From assembly GCA_045106985.1 (NCBI GenBank), contig JBGCFQ010000033.1, positions 54,131 through 118,130 of the forward strand: DNA of 64,000 nt, given 5' to 3'. Below, piece by piece: positions 36,647 to 44,628 of this stretch. Both the position numbers and the translations under genes were made by a program. This DNA is from JAUIET01 sp045106985. GTDB taxonomy: Bacteria; Pseudomonadota; Gammaproteobacteria; Pseudomonadales; JAUIET01. Below the pieces are notes generated by a model that made no database searches, was not told the DNA's origin, and worked only from the letters and a program-made list of their open reading frames with translations. Each line of letters begins with the position of its first letter. The first letter of the stretch is position 1.

Positions 36647-37323
36647 TGGCCTCACTGACAATAGCTCTGACAAAGGGCCGAATTTTAAAGGAAACCTTAC
36701 CGTTGCTTGCGGCGGCGGGTCTTGAGCCCATTGAGGATATATACAGTTCGCGTAAGTTGGTTTTCGAGACGAATCACAAAGATGTAGAGTTAGTTGTGTT
36801 GCGCGGAGCAGACGTCACAACCTATGTGCGCCATGGCGTTGCAGACTTGGGCGTAGCCGGCAAAGATATGTTGCTGGAACATGGCAGTGACGGTTTGTAT
36901 GAGCTGCTGGATCTAGGCATAGCTCGTTGCCGTTTGATGACCGCGGCACCGGTGCGCAAAGACGCCTCTGAAGCAGGCAAAGAAAATAGTGGGCAACGAA
37001 TTAGTGTTGCGAGCAAATTTACTAATATTGCAAGAAAACATTACGCAGAGCGTGGTTTGAACGCCGATATTATCCAGCTTTATGGGGCACTCGAATTGGC
37101 GCCCATTGTTGGTCTGGCAGACGAAATCGTTGACGTTGTTGATACAGGTAACACGCTTAAAGCCAATGGTCTTGAGCCCAGGGAGTTAATCGCCGAGATT
37201 AGCTCTCGCCTGATTGCGAACAAAGCGGCGCTCAAAACCAAGTACGAGCAAATACAGGCATGGCAAGAACGTCTTGCGACGGCTGTGGAGCAGTTGGCTA
37301 GTGACAAGGCTGGCAGTGAATGA
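36646..37323 (+). CDS. hisG: ATP phosphoribosyltransferase, short form
   Basis: HisG joins ATP and PRPP in the first step of histidine synthesis. At 225 residues it is the short form, which lacks the C-terminal regulatory domain and needs HisZ; hisZ is not in the window. The N-terminal LTIALTKGRILKETLPLL and the PRPP loop DEIVDVVDTGNTLKANGL are present. It overlaps murA upstream and hisD downstream by one and four bases. Confidence 0.96.
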   Translation: MASLTIALTKGRILKETLPLLAAAGLEPIEDIYSSRKLVFETNHKDVELVVLRGADVTTYVRHGVADLGVAGKDMLLEHGSDGLYELLDLGIARCRLMTAAPVRKDASEAGKENSGQRISVASKFTNIARKHYAERGLNADIIQLYGALELAPIVGLADEIVDVVDTGNTLKANGLEPRELIAEISSRLIANKAALKTKYEQIQAWQERLATAVEQLASDKAGSE

Positions 37324-38624
37324 GCCTTCGTCGCTACAACAGTCGAAATGCCGACTTTCAGTCCGAGTTGCAACAGCTGCTCGCGGTTGAACACGGCAAT
37401 GACGGTGATGTTGCACAGCGCGTAAGCGCGATAATCTCAGGGGTACAGCAGCACGGCGACACGGCGTTGCTGGACTATACCTGCCAGTTTGATTTCTGGA
37501 ACCCTGGCTCTTCGCAAGAGCTTGCGCTAGATGCTGCTGAGCTTGAGGCAGCCTATCGGCAAATTAGCGAACAACAACGTTCAGCGTTAGAGCAAGCGGC
37601 CGAAAGAATTCAGCGCTACCATGAGCACCAGAAGCTTGTTTCCTGGAGCGTTGAAGAAGAAGACGGGACTCTATTGGGGCAGAGAATTACCCCTCTCGAT
37701 AACGTCGGTGTATACGTTCCCGGAGGGAAGGCGAGTTATCCATCTTCCGTGCTGATGAATGTTATTCCAGCACGCGTGGCAGGTGTAGAGCGAGTGTGTA
37801 TGGTCGTGCCAACACCGCGTGGCGAGTTAATGCCAATGGTTTTGGCGGCTGCCTTCGTGGCTGGTGTGGACGAAGTGTGGCGCGTTGGTGGAGCGCAAGC
37901 GATAGCAGCCTTAGCGTACGGCACGCAGAGTATTGCTAAAGTTGACAAGATCGTCGGCCCCGGTAATGTTTATGTTGCCACCGCAAAACGACAAGTGTTT
38001 GGCGAAGTAGGGCTAGATATGATTGCGGGTCCATCGGAGGTGTTGATTATCACCGATGGCGAAGTTAATCCCGATTGGTTAGCGTTGGATATGTTTGCTC
38101 AAGCTGAGCACGACGAGATGGCGCAGTCCTTGCTGCTCTGTCCTGATGCTGCTTTTCTGGACCGTGTTGCTGAGAGTATCGAGCGCCTGTTGCCGACCAT
38201 GAAGCGTAGCGAGATTATTGCCAAGTCATTGCGAGACCGTGGTGCGCTTATCGAGATTTCCGATTTAGCCGAAGGTATACAACTGGCAAATCAAATTGCA
38301 CCAGAGCATTTGCAATTAGCGGTAAAACATCCCGATCAGTTGGTAGATTCTGTGCGCCATGCAGGCGCGATTTTTATGGGTGTGCATACTCCAGAGTCCT
38401 TAGGAGATTACTGCGCTGGTCCTAACCATGTGTTGCCTACCTCTTCAACGGCTAGGTTTGCGTCGCCGCTTGGGGTCTACGATTTCCAGAAGCGCACCTC
38501 TGTGATAAATTGCTCGCCAGAGGGTGCTGCCCGCTTAGCTGATATCGCTGGAGAGTTGGCGTTTAGTGAAGGCTTGGAAGCGCATGCTCTATCGGCTCTG
38601 GCCAGACGACCTAAGGCCGACTGA
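37320..38624 (+). CDS. hisD: Histidinol dehydrogenase
   Basis: HisD oxidises histidinol to histidine in two NAD-dependent steps with a catalytic zinc. NVGVYVPGGKASYPSSVLM, GPGNVYVATAKR, the zinc and base region FAQAEHDEMAQ and the C-terminal GPNHVLPTSSTARF are all in place. Length is 434 residues. Its last 36 bp overlap the 3' end of the convergent degS-like gene. Confidence 0.97.
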   Translation: MSLRRYNSRNADFQSELQQLLAVEHGNDGDVAQRVSAIISGVQQHGDTALLDYTCQFDFWNPGSSQELALDAAELEAAYRQISEQQRSALEQAAERIQRYHEHQKLVSWSVEEEDGTLLGQRITPLDNVGVYVPGGKASYPSSVLMNVIPARVAGVERVCMVVPTPRGELMPMVLAAAFVAGVDEVWRVGGAQAIAALAYGTQSIAKVDKIVGPGNVYVATAKRQVFGEVGLDMIAGPSEVLIITDGEVNPDWLALDMFAQAEHDEMAQSLLLCPDAAFLDRVAESIERLLPTMKRSEIIAKSLRDRGALIEISDLAEGIQLANQIAPEHLQLAVKHPDQLVDSVRHAGAIFMGVHTPESLGDYCAGPNHVLPTSSTARFASPLGVYDFQKRTSVINCSPEGAARLADIAGELAFSEGLEAHALSALARRPKAD

Positions 38625-39635
38625 CGCCGTAAGTAATTTGCGCAGCCCAGCTCGCTGAACAGCCAAGGTAACGCTGCTGCCAGGAGCGTACTTGGCGATT
38701 AAGTCGCGCGCTTGCAAGCCGCTAACAATTTCGTGCTGGTCAATGCCGACCAGACGATCTCCGGGTTGAAGTCCTGCTATAGCTGCTGGTCCGCCAGTGT
38801 TAGTAGCGGCCACAAACACACCATCAGAAGTTTCTTCTACCTCTATGCCTAACCAGCCGCGCATGACATGGCCGTATTTGATGAGATCTTCGACCACCAT
38901 GACCACTGCATCTGTGGGTATGGCCAGCCCAATACCTTGGGAGCCCTTTGAGCTGCTCAAGATCATAGAATTTATACCCAGCAGTTTTCCTTGCGTATCA
39001 ACTAGCGCACCGCCCGAGTTGCCCGGATTAATGGAAGCATCGGTTTGTATCAAGTCTTCAAATTTTGTTAAATCGATACCGTATCGGCCTTTTGCGCTAA
39101 TGATGCCTTGCGTAACGGAATTGCCAAATCCGTATGGGTTGCCAATCGCTAGAACGATATCGCCAACCTCAGATTCCATTACTTTACCGGGCGCTATCGT
39201 AGGCAGCTTGTCTAAGGGTACTTTCAGTACAGCGAGGTCCGAATCGGGATCAGTTCCTACAACCTGAGCAAGTGTGCGGCGGCCATCGGAAAATAACACT
39301 TCAATTTGAGTGGCCCCGCTAATCACATGGTTGTTGGTCACGATGTATCCGTCGCTACGCATAACAACGCCGGAGCCGAGGCTGGTTTTCACCTGTTGCG
39401 GATTATTTCGGCGGAAACGCCCGAAAAAAGGGTCATCGAGTAGTATCTGTCGTTGCCGGCGGTTCACTTTCTTTTGGGTGAAAATATTAACCACAGCCGG
39501 CGAGGCAACACGCACGGCCGCGGAAAAACTCAGCATTGCCTGTGGTGCAGCAGGTTGGATCTTCTCCAGAATGAGCAAGCCGGCAAGAATGCCGACCAAA
39601 ATTGGCCAGAACAGATATTTGATAGCTGAGGTCAT
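38589..39635 (-). CDS. degS: Periplasmic serine endoprotease, DegS/AlgW type
   Basis: The 348-residue protein has one N-terminal membrane anchor (about residues 7-24), a trypsin-like domain and a single PDZ domain (about 250-340). The catalytic triad is seen in TNNHVISG (His), DSDLAVLKV (Asp) and GNSGGALVDT (Ser). One PDZ domain and a membrane anchor mark the DegS/AlgW branch that cuts the anti-sigma-E factor when misfolded porins bind the PDZ domain. It is called AlgW in Pseudomonas. The rseA/mucA gene is not in the window. Its 3' end overlaps hisD on the other strand. Confidence 0.94.
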   Translation of the reverse strand: MTSAIKYLFWPILVGILAGLLILEKIQPAAPQAMLSFSAAVRVASPAVVNIFTQKKVNRRQRQILLDDPFFGRFRRNNPQQVKTSLGSGVVMRSDGYIVTNNHVISGATQIEVLFSDGRRTLAQVVGTDPDSDLAVLKVPLDKLPTIAPGKVMESEVGDIVLAIGNPYGFGNSVTQGIISAKGRYGIDLTKFEDLIQTDASINPGNSGGALVDTQGKLLGINSMILSSSKGSQGIGLAIPTDAVVMVVEDLIKYGHVMRGWLGIEVEETSDGVFVAATNTGGPAAIAGLQPGDRLVGIDQHEIVSGLQARDLIAKYAPGSSVTLAVQRAGLRKLLTASVGLRSSGQSR

Positions 39636-39705
39636 AGTATGCTGTCACTGCGTCTCGGAGCCTGATTATAATACCAATGCACTGCCCAGCGGAGTCTAAC
39701 TATTA

Positions 39706-40461
39706 ATGACATGTACTAGAGAAGAATTGCTTGCAGCGGCTAACGCCACTCTTGACGCTCAAAGCTTCAGCGACTACTGCCCCAACGGCCTGCAGGTTGA
39801 GGGGACGAAAGTTATAAATAAATTGGTGGCCGGTGTTACGGCTAGCCAAGCGTTATTAGATGAAGCTGTGACTGCAGGAGCGGATGCTATTTTAGTGCAC
39901 CACGGCTATTTTTGGCGCGGCGAAAACCCTGTTCTCTGTGGGCTCAAGAAACGTCGTGTTGCTACTTTAATTAACAACGACGTCAATTTACTCGCCTACC
40001 ATTTGCCTTTGGATGCGCATCCCGTGCTTGGGAACAACGCTCAGCTTGCCGCTAAGCTCGACATTAGTGTGGAAGGTGTCGCGAATATAGAAGGCCAGGC
40101 TCTTCTGTTTCACGGCCTCAATGCTAAGCCCATGAGCGGCTTGGAGTTTGCCCAGCACATAGCCAGCCGCTTGGATCGCTCGCCCCTGCACATAGAGTCA
40201 GACCGCGCTGTTCGCAAAGTTGCCTGGTGTACTGGTGGTGCTCAGGGTTACATAGAACAGGCGATAGAGTTGGGAGTGGACGCCTATATTACAGGGGAGG
40301 CCTCGGAGCAAACCACGCATATAGCGCGGGAGGCCGGAATTCATTTCTATGCCGCTGGTCATCATGCCACTGAGCGCTATGGCGCGCTTGCACTGGGACA
40401 TTTTTTGGCTGAGAAATTCAAGTTGGACTTCGAATTTATCGATATTGATAATCCGGTCTAG
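39706..40461 (+). CDS. Nif3-like dinuclear metal-binding protein (YbgI family)
   Basis: The 251-residue protein has the Nif3/DUF34 pattern: CPNGLQVEG, the metal-binding HHGYFWRGE, and the C-terminal GHHATERYGALALG. The family forms hexameric rings with two metals per subunit; the enzymatic role remains unproven, with a cyclohydrolase-like function suggested for E. coli YbgI. It is divergent from the degS-like gene, a known arrangement in Pseudomonas. Confidence 0.93.
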   Translation: MTCTREELLAAANATLDAQSFSDYCPNGLQVEGTKVINKLVAGVTASQALLDEAVTAGADAILVHHGYFWRGENPVLCGLKKRRVATLINNDVNLLAYHLPLDAHPVLGNNAQLAAKLDISVEGVANIEGQALLFHGLNAKPMSGLEFAQHIASRLDRSPLHIESDRAVRKVAWCTGGAQGYIEQAIELGVDAYITGEASEQTTHIAREAGIHFYAAGHHATERYGALALGHFLAEKFKLDFEFIDIDNPV

Positions 40462-40466
40462 GCGCG

Positions 40467-40492
40467 GCCACTCTTTTCTTGCTATGAGTGGC
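40467..40492. terminator. Hairpin between convergent Nif3-family gene and zapG
   Basis: GCCACTC at 40467-40473 pairs with GAGTGGC at 40486-40492 around a 12-nt loop, five bases after the Nif3-gene stop. A mixed T-rich stretch follows, without a clean U run, so termination is only suggested by position. Confidence 0.35.
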
Positions 40493-40554
40493 TGGGCTTT
40501 GCCTGGCTATGTATCTAGGCCCAGGAACCTGGTCCCCGGCTAGTATTCGAAGAT

Positions 40555-41040
40555 TCAGGCTGCGTCGTTGGCTGGTTGATTAGCTTTGTCTAGTCCGAAG
40601 TCTTCCGTTAGCATACCCTTCTCGTCAGGACTTTTCTTGGGTGCGTAATCCCTTGGAGGCTCTAACGGTAGTTCTGATTGGCGCTCATTAGCTGGGTCTG
40701 GCTCAGATGCTTCAGCAACTGATATGGGTGCATCCAGCAGTGGGCCAGTCGTCTGACCGCACAAAGCGACAGCCCCGCCGGCCAGCTTCTGGTGCAATGT
40801 GGCATAGGACTCGTTCATGGTTTTGAAGGCGTCAGCCGTTTCTGAAAAGTGCTTTTCGACCTCTTTCTTATAGCTGTCTAGCTCGAGCTGGGTGTTGCTC
40901 AGTTCGGTTTCAAGTTGCTGGCTGCGCTTGAAGCCGGCCGCTGAGCGTTTTCCAGCAACGACACCAACTAATAGTCCAAGCGATGCACTGGCTACTACGG
41001 CAGCCGCGAGTAACAGGTTAGGGTCCACTAAAATCTCCAA
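40555..41040 (-). CDS. zapG: ZapG (YhcB, DUF1043) cell-envelope coordination protein
   Basis: The 161-residue product has one N-terminal transmembrane helix (about residues 8-29, ending in GVVAGKRS), a coiled coil to about residue 80 with the conserved HFSETADAFKTMNESYATLHQKLA, and an acidic Pro-rich tail. YhcB/ZapG is an inner-membrane protein that coordinates division and elongation. It is divergent from zapE, as in many gammaproteobacteria. Confidence 0.92.
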   Translation of the reverse strand: MEILVDPNLLLAAAVVASASLGLLVGVVAGKRSAAGFKRSQQLETELSNTQLELDSYKKEVEKHFSETADAFKTMNESYATLHQKLAGGAVALCGQTTGPLLDAPISVAEASEPDPANERQSELPLEPPRDYAPKKSPDEKGMLTEDFGLDKANQPANDAA

Positions 41041-41209
41041 TACGTACTTCTAATGGCGTCATTATAACTCCGCAACAGAGAGCAATGATAGCTCAGTAAT
41101 TGCCAATCAATCTGAGCAGCGTTAAAGTGCCCGCGTCTATTGAGTTGCTAGGTAATGACCTGCATTATCATGCGGCTGAACCTTCTCTTTTGATAGTGCT
41201 TTTCACCTT

Positions 41210-42346
41210 ATGTCTTCAGCAAAGCCCGGTCCAATATCACGATATCAGAACGATTTAAAAAGCGAAGGCTTTCAGGCGGACGATGCGCAGCGCACCGCCG
41301 TGAATGAGCTGCAGCGCTTGTTTGACGATCTGCAGCGCGCCGGCCATTTTGGTGCTGAACAAAAAGTCGGTCTTATGGCTCAGGCACAGCGAATGCTGAA
41401 AGGGTTGGGTCGAGCACAGTCTGATCTAGTAACGGGTGTTTATCTGTGGGGCGGGGTGGGAAGGGGTAAAACCTATTTGATGGATGCGTTCTTCGAAACC
41501 TTGCCCACTTCACGTAAGCTCAGGGTGCATTTCCACCGCTTTATGCGCAGAGTGCATCGAGAGCTTACGGAGCTGTCTGGTCAGAAAAACCCGCTAGAGG
41601 CGGTGGCTGAGCGAATAGCGAAAGAGGCCGATATAATCTGCTTCGATGAATTTTTTGTGTCGGATATTACTGATGCCATGCTGCTCGGGGGCCTATTCGA
41701 ACTGCTGTTTGAAGAGCACAGTATGGTGCTAGTCGCCACATCCAATATTGTGCCGCGAGATCTTTATAGGGATGGTCTCCAGCGAGCCCGTTTTCTGCCG
41801 GCTATAGCGCTATTGGAGCAGCATACGGTGGTGCTTAACGTGGACAGTGGTACTGACTATAGGCTTCGAACCTTAGAGCAAGCCGAGCTTTACCATTTCC
41901 CTCTAGGGCCAGAGGCCGATACAAGTTTGAAGCAAAGTTTCGATAGCTTGGCGCCAGAGCCGGGTAAGGCCAATATGGAGCTCGACATAGAGGGGCGATT
42001 ACTAAATGCTCTATTTTGTGCTGACGACGTAGTTTGGTTCAGTTTTGCTGAGTTATGTGAGGGTCCAAGAAGCCAGAACGACTACATAGAGATCGCTAGA
42101 GAATTTCATGCTGTGCTGCTCTCGGATGTTCCCGCGATGGGACCGGCTCAGAGTGATATCGCGCGCCGTTTTGTGAACCTGGTCGATGAATTTTATGACC
42201 GCAATGTGAAACTGATTTTGTCGGCCGAAGTGGCTATTGATGAGCTTTATTCCGGCGGTTCCTTGGCTTTCGAGTTTCAGCGTACACACAGCAGGTTGCT
42301 GGAAATGCAGTCGCATGATTATCTTGCTCGGGAACATCTTGCCTGA
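41210..42346 (+). CDS. zapE: Cell division ATPase ZapE (AFG1 family)
   Basis: ZapE is an AAA-type ATPase that associates with the FtsZ ring. Walker A is GGVGRGKTYLMD near residue 85 and Walker B is IICFDEFFVSDITDAM; VATSNIVPRDLYRDGLQRARFLPAI is a family signature. Length is 378 residues, normal. It precedes rplM-rpsI in the same direction, but the 200-bp gap with a promoter shows that rplM is transcribed separately. Confidence 0.96.
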   Translation: MSSAKPGPISRYQNDLKSEGFQADDAQRTAVNELQRLFDDLQRAGHFGAEQKVGLMAQAQRMLKGLGRAQSDLVTGVYLWGGVGRGKTYLMDAFFETLPTSRKLRVHFHRFMRRVHRELTELSGQKNPLEAVAERIAKEADIICFDEFFVSDITDAMLLGGLFELLFEEHSMVLVATSNIVPRDLYRDGLQRARFLPAIALLEQHTVVLNVDSGTDYRLRTLEQAELYHFPLGPEADTSLKQSFDSLAPEPGKANMELDIEGRLLNALFCADDVVWFSFAELCEGPRSQNDYIEIAREFHAVLLSDVPAMGPAQSDIARRFVNLVDEFYDRNVKLILSAEVAIDELYSGGSLAFEFQRTHSRLLEMQSHDYLAREHLA

Positions 42347-42470
42347 ATCTGCCGGTTTGCTTGCGCTATAGCGAGCGGCCTGCGGCTCTACCCTGCTGCG
42401 GCACTTTAGCGAGTATTTCGGGCTGCTCGCGTGGCCTGATCGCAGGGCTGGCAAAATAGATCACTTAAGC

Positions 42471-42488
42471 TTCAAGCAGCTGCTTGAA
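42471..42488. promoter_or_regulatory. Perfect 18-bp palindrome over the rplM -35 region
   Basis: TTCAAGCAGCTGCTTGAA is a perfect two-fold palindrome. It overlaps the -35 hexamer of the rplM promoter (42484-42489). A palindrome in that position is typical of an operator for a dimeric repressor. I do not recognise the motif. Confidence 0.55.
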
Positions 42489-42512
42489 TTGCTTAATTAT
42501 TTTCTGTAATAT
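42484..42512 (+). promoter_or_regulatory. Sigma-70 promoter of rplM-rpsI
   Basis: TTGAAT at 42484-42489 and TAATAT at 42507-42512 are separated by 17 bp. Transcription would start near 42519, giving a leader of about 30 nt. The leader has no clear Shine-Dalgarno sequence before ATG 42549. Confidence 0.6.
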
Positions 42513-42548
42513 GCGCGCTCTCAATTTTGGTGCCACTAGTTCCCCTCA

Positions 42549-43412
42549 ATGAAGACTTATTCAGCAAAAAACGATGATGTGCAGCGCGACTGGTATGTCG
42601 TGGACGCGTCCGATAAAACTCTTGGCCGACTGGCCAGTGATATAGCTCATCGCCTGCGTGGCAAGCATAAGGCAGAATATACGCCTCATGTGGACACCGG
42701 AGACTACATAGTTGTGGTCAACGCGGGAAACATCAGCGTCACGGGGCGCAAGATGAAAGACAAGATGTATCATCATCATACGGGCTATCCCGGCGGTCTT
42801 AAGAGCATCTCATTAGAGAAATTGCTCGATAAGGCCCCTGAGCGTGCTTTGCAAAATGCCATTAAGGGTATGTTGCCGAAGAACCCCTTAGGTCGTCAGA
42901 TGTTTCGTAAGCTTAAGATCTATCCTGGTGCGGAGCATCCGCACGCGGCTCAACTTCCACAGGTTTTGGACTTTGATGAGGTTCGAGGCGGCATTAAGCA
43001 TGTTAGCCCGGCGAAATTTGATAAAGTGACGCCTGTTGTCATAGCGGCGGCGCCTAAGAAAAAGGCCGCTGCAAAGAAGGCTTCTCCAGACGCCCCTGGC
43101 TTACAGACGGCTGCTGCTGCTGACAAGATCAGCTTTGGTGGCAAGAAGTACAAGCTTGATGACTTGAAAATAGTTGAAGGCATTGGCCCCAAGATTGAAG
43201 GTTTACTCAACGAGGCTGGAATTAATAGCTGGGCAGAGCTGGCTGCAGCAGACGTAGAGATGCTGCGCACAGTGCTTGCCGATGCCGGTAGCCGTTACTC
43301 GGTGCATAACCCGGAAACGTGGCCTCAGCAAGCTGGGCTCTGCGCTAAGCAATCCTGGGATGAGCTGCAAACATTGCAGGACGCATTGGACGGCGGCAGA
43401 GTCGTCAGCTAA
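42549..43412 (+). CDS. rplM: Ribosomal protein L13 with a C-terminal helix-hairpin-helix extension
   Basis: Residues 1 to 142 are a complete L13: the start MKTYSAKNDDVQRDWYVVDA and the end of the domain HAAQLPQVLDF match E. coli, whose protein stops at 142. The frame continues for 145 more residues. First comes a Lys/Ala-rich linker (KKKAAAKK region, about 160-200), then from residue 204 a domain with the helix-hairpin-helix signature LKIVEGIGPKIEGLLNEAGI and the tail NPETWPQQAGLCAKQSWDEL. I recall this domain as a C-terminal extension of L21 in some Bacteroidetes. No stop or base-composition break separates the parts. rpsI follows 48 bp later as normal. The extension could bind rRNA or DNA. 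Confidence 0.95.
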   Translation: MKTYSAKNDDVQRDWYVVDASDKTLGRLASDIAHRLRGKHKAEYTPHVDTGDYIVVVNAGNISVTGRKMKDKMYHHHTGYPGGLKSISLEKLLDKAPERALQNAIKGMLPKNPLGRQMFRKLKIYPGAEHPHAAQLPQVLDFDEVRGGIKHVSPAKFDKVTPVVIAAAPKKKAAAKKASPDAPGLQTAAAADKISFGGKKYKLDDLKIVEGIGPKIEGLLNEAGINSWAELAAADVEMLRTVLADAGSRYSVHNPETWPQQAGLCAKQSWDELQTLQDALDGGRVVS

Positions 43413-43460
43413 ATCACAACAACCTATCTAGAATCAGCTCGCAAAAGCGGACAGTAAATC

Positions 43461-43853
43461 ATGGCAGACACACAATACTACGGCACCGGTCGACGAAAAA
43501 CTTCAACGGCTCGCGTCTATCTCCGCAATGGCTCAGGCTCAATTACGGTTAATAAACGATCACTTGATACCTACTTTGGTAGGCAAGTTGCGCGCATGAT
43601 CGTGCGTCAGCCTTTAGAGGTAGCTGAGGTTGTTGACAAGTTTGATATTCAAATCAGCGTTGCTGGCGGCGGAAGTTTTGGTCAGGCTGGCGCTATTCGA
43701 CACGGAATTACTCGTGCTCTGCTAGAATATGACGAAAGCTTGCGTCCAACACTCCGCCAGGCGGGTTTTGTTACGCGTGACGCTAGAGAAGTGGAAAGAA
43801 AGAAGGTTGGACTGCGTAAGGCACGTAAGAAGCCACAGTTTTCCAAGCGTTGA
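43461..43853 (+). CDS. rpsI: Ribosomal protein S9
   Basis: S9 reaches with its basic C-terminal tail into the 30S P site. The 130-residue product starts YYGTGRRKTSTARVYLR and ends in VGLRKARKKPQFSKR, the conserved tail with the terminal Lys-Arg that contacts P-site tRNA. Normal length. It is the second gene of the rplM-rpsI operon and is followed by a strong terminator. Confidence 0.98.
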   Translation: MADTQYYGTGRRKTSTARVYLRNGSGSITVNKRSLDTYFGRQVARMIVRQPLEVAEVVDKFDIQISVAGGGSFGQAGAIRHGITRALLEYDESLRPTLRQAGFVTRDAREVERKKVGLRKARKKPQFSKR

Positions 43854-43928
43854 TGCTATTTTTGCAGCGCTTTGTGCTTTGATTGTTGGAAGTACAAAAC
43901 GGTATTATCAGTGCGGCTCGCTGCACGT

Positions 43929-43959
43929 AAAAAAAACGTCCAATACGGGCGTTTTTTTT
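43929..43959. terminator. Intrinsic terminator after rpsI, symmetric
   Basis: Eight A, a CG.CC stem, the loop AATAC, the complementary GG.CG and eight T make a hairpin with a U run on both strands. It ends the rplM-rpsI transcript before petA. Confidence 0.85.
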
Positions 43960-44031
43960 AGCCATAAAATTGAATGTGCAGCAACCTGACTATCATTCGA
44001 GCAGTTTTAACCAGTTAGCGGAGACTACCTA

Positions 44032-44628
44032 GTGGATAATGACGGCGTTAATGAGGGCCGCAGGCGCGTATTAGGCGCAGCGACGGCTGTAGTGGGCGGA
44101 GCAGGAGCAGTAGGGGTCGTCATACCCTTTATTGGCTCATGGAATCCTAGTGCCAGAGCAAAAGCTGCTGGCGCACCGGTCACTGTTGATATTAGCAAGA
44201 TTGAGCCAGGGGCGATGGTCACTTATGAGTGGCGTGGCAAACCTGTGTTTGTGTTGCGCAGAACCGAGGAAGCGTTGGCCACTTTGCCTGAGTTAGTACC
44301 GCAGCTGAAAGATCCAAATTCCGAGCAATCAAAGCAACCGGGTTATGTCGACACGACAAAACGCGCTATCAAAGATGAGTATCTTGTGCTGCTGGGGTTA
44401 TGCACCCACCTTGGCTGCTCGCCAAAGTTGCGCGCAGACGTTGGCGCAGCTGACTTAGGCGGAAAGGATTGGCTTGGCGGTTTCTTTTGCCCCTGTCATG
44501 GCTCCAAATTTGATCTCGCAGGCCGAGTTTATTCCGGCGCACCTGCAACCTATAACCTGGAAGTGCCGCCTTACCGATATGTGGGCGACAAAGTCATAGT
44601 CATCGGCGAAGATCAGGAGACTGTGTGA
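44032..44628 (+). CDS. petA: Ubiquinol-cytochrome c reductase Rieske iron-sulfur subunit
   Basis: The Rieske protein takes the first electron from ubiquinol in complex III. The [2Fe-2S] ligands lie in CTHLGCSP and FFCPCHGSKFD. A twin-arginine-like N-terminus (GRRRVLGAATAVVGGAGAVG) doubles as the membrane anchor. The start is GTG 44032. Length is 198 residues. Its stop overlaps the start of the cytochrome b/c1 gene by four bases. Confidence 0.96.
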   Translation: MDNDGVNEGRRRVLGAATAVVGGAGAVGVVIPFIGSWNPSARAKAAGAPVTVDISKIEPGAMVTYEWRGKPVFVLRRTEEALATLPELVPQLKDPNSEQSKQPGYVDTTKRAIKDEYLVLLGLCTHLGCSPKLRADVGAADLGGKDWLGGFFCPCHGSKFDLAGRVYSGAPATYNLEVPPYRYVGDKVIVIGEDQETV

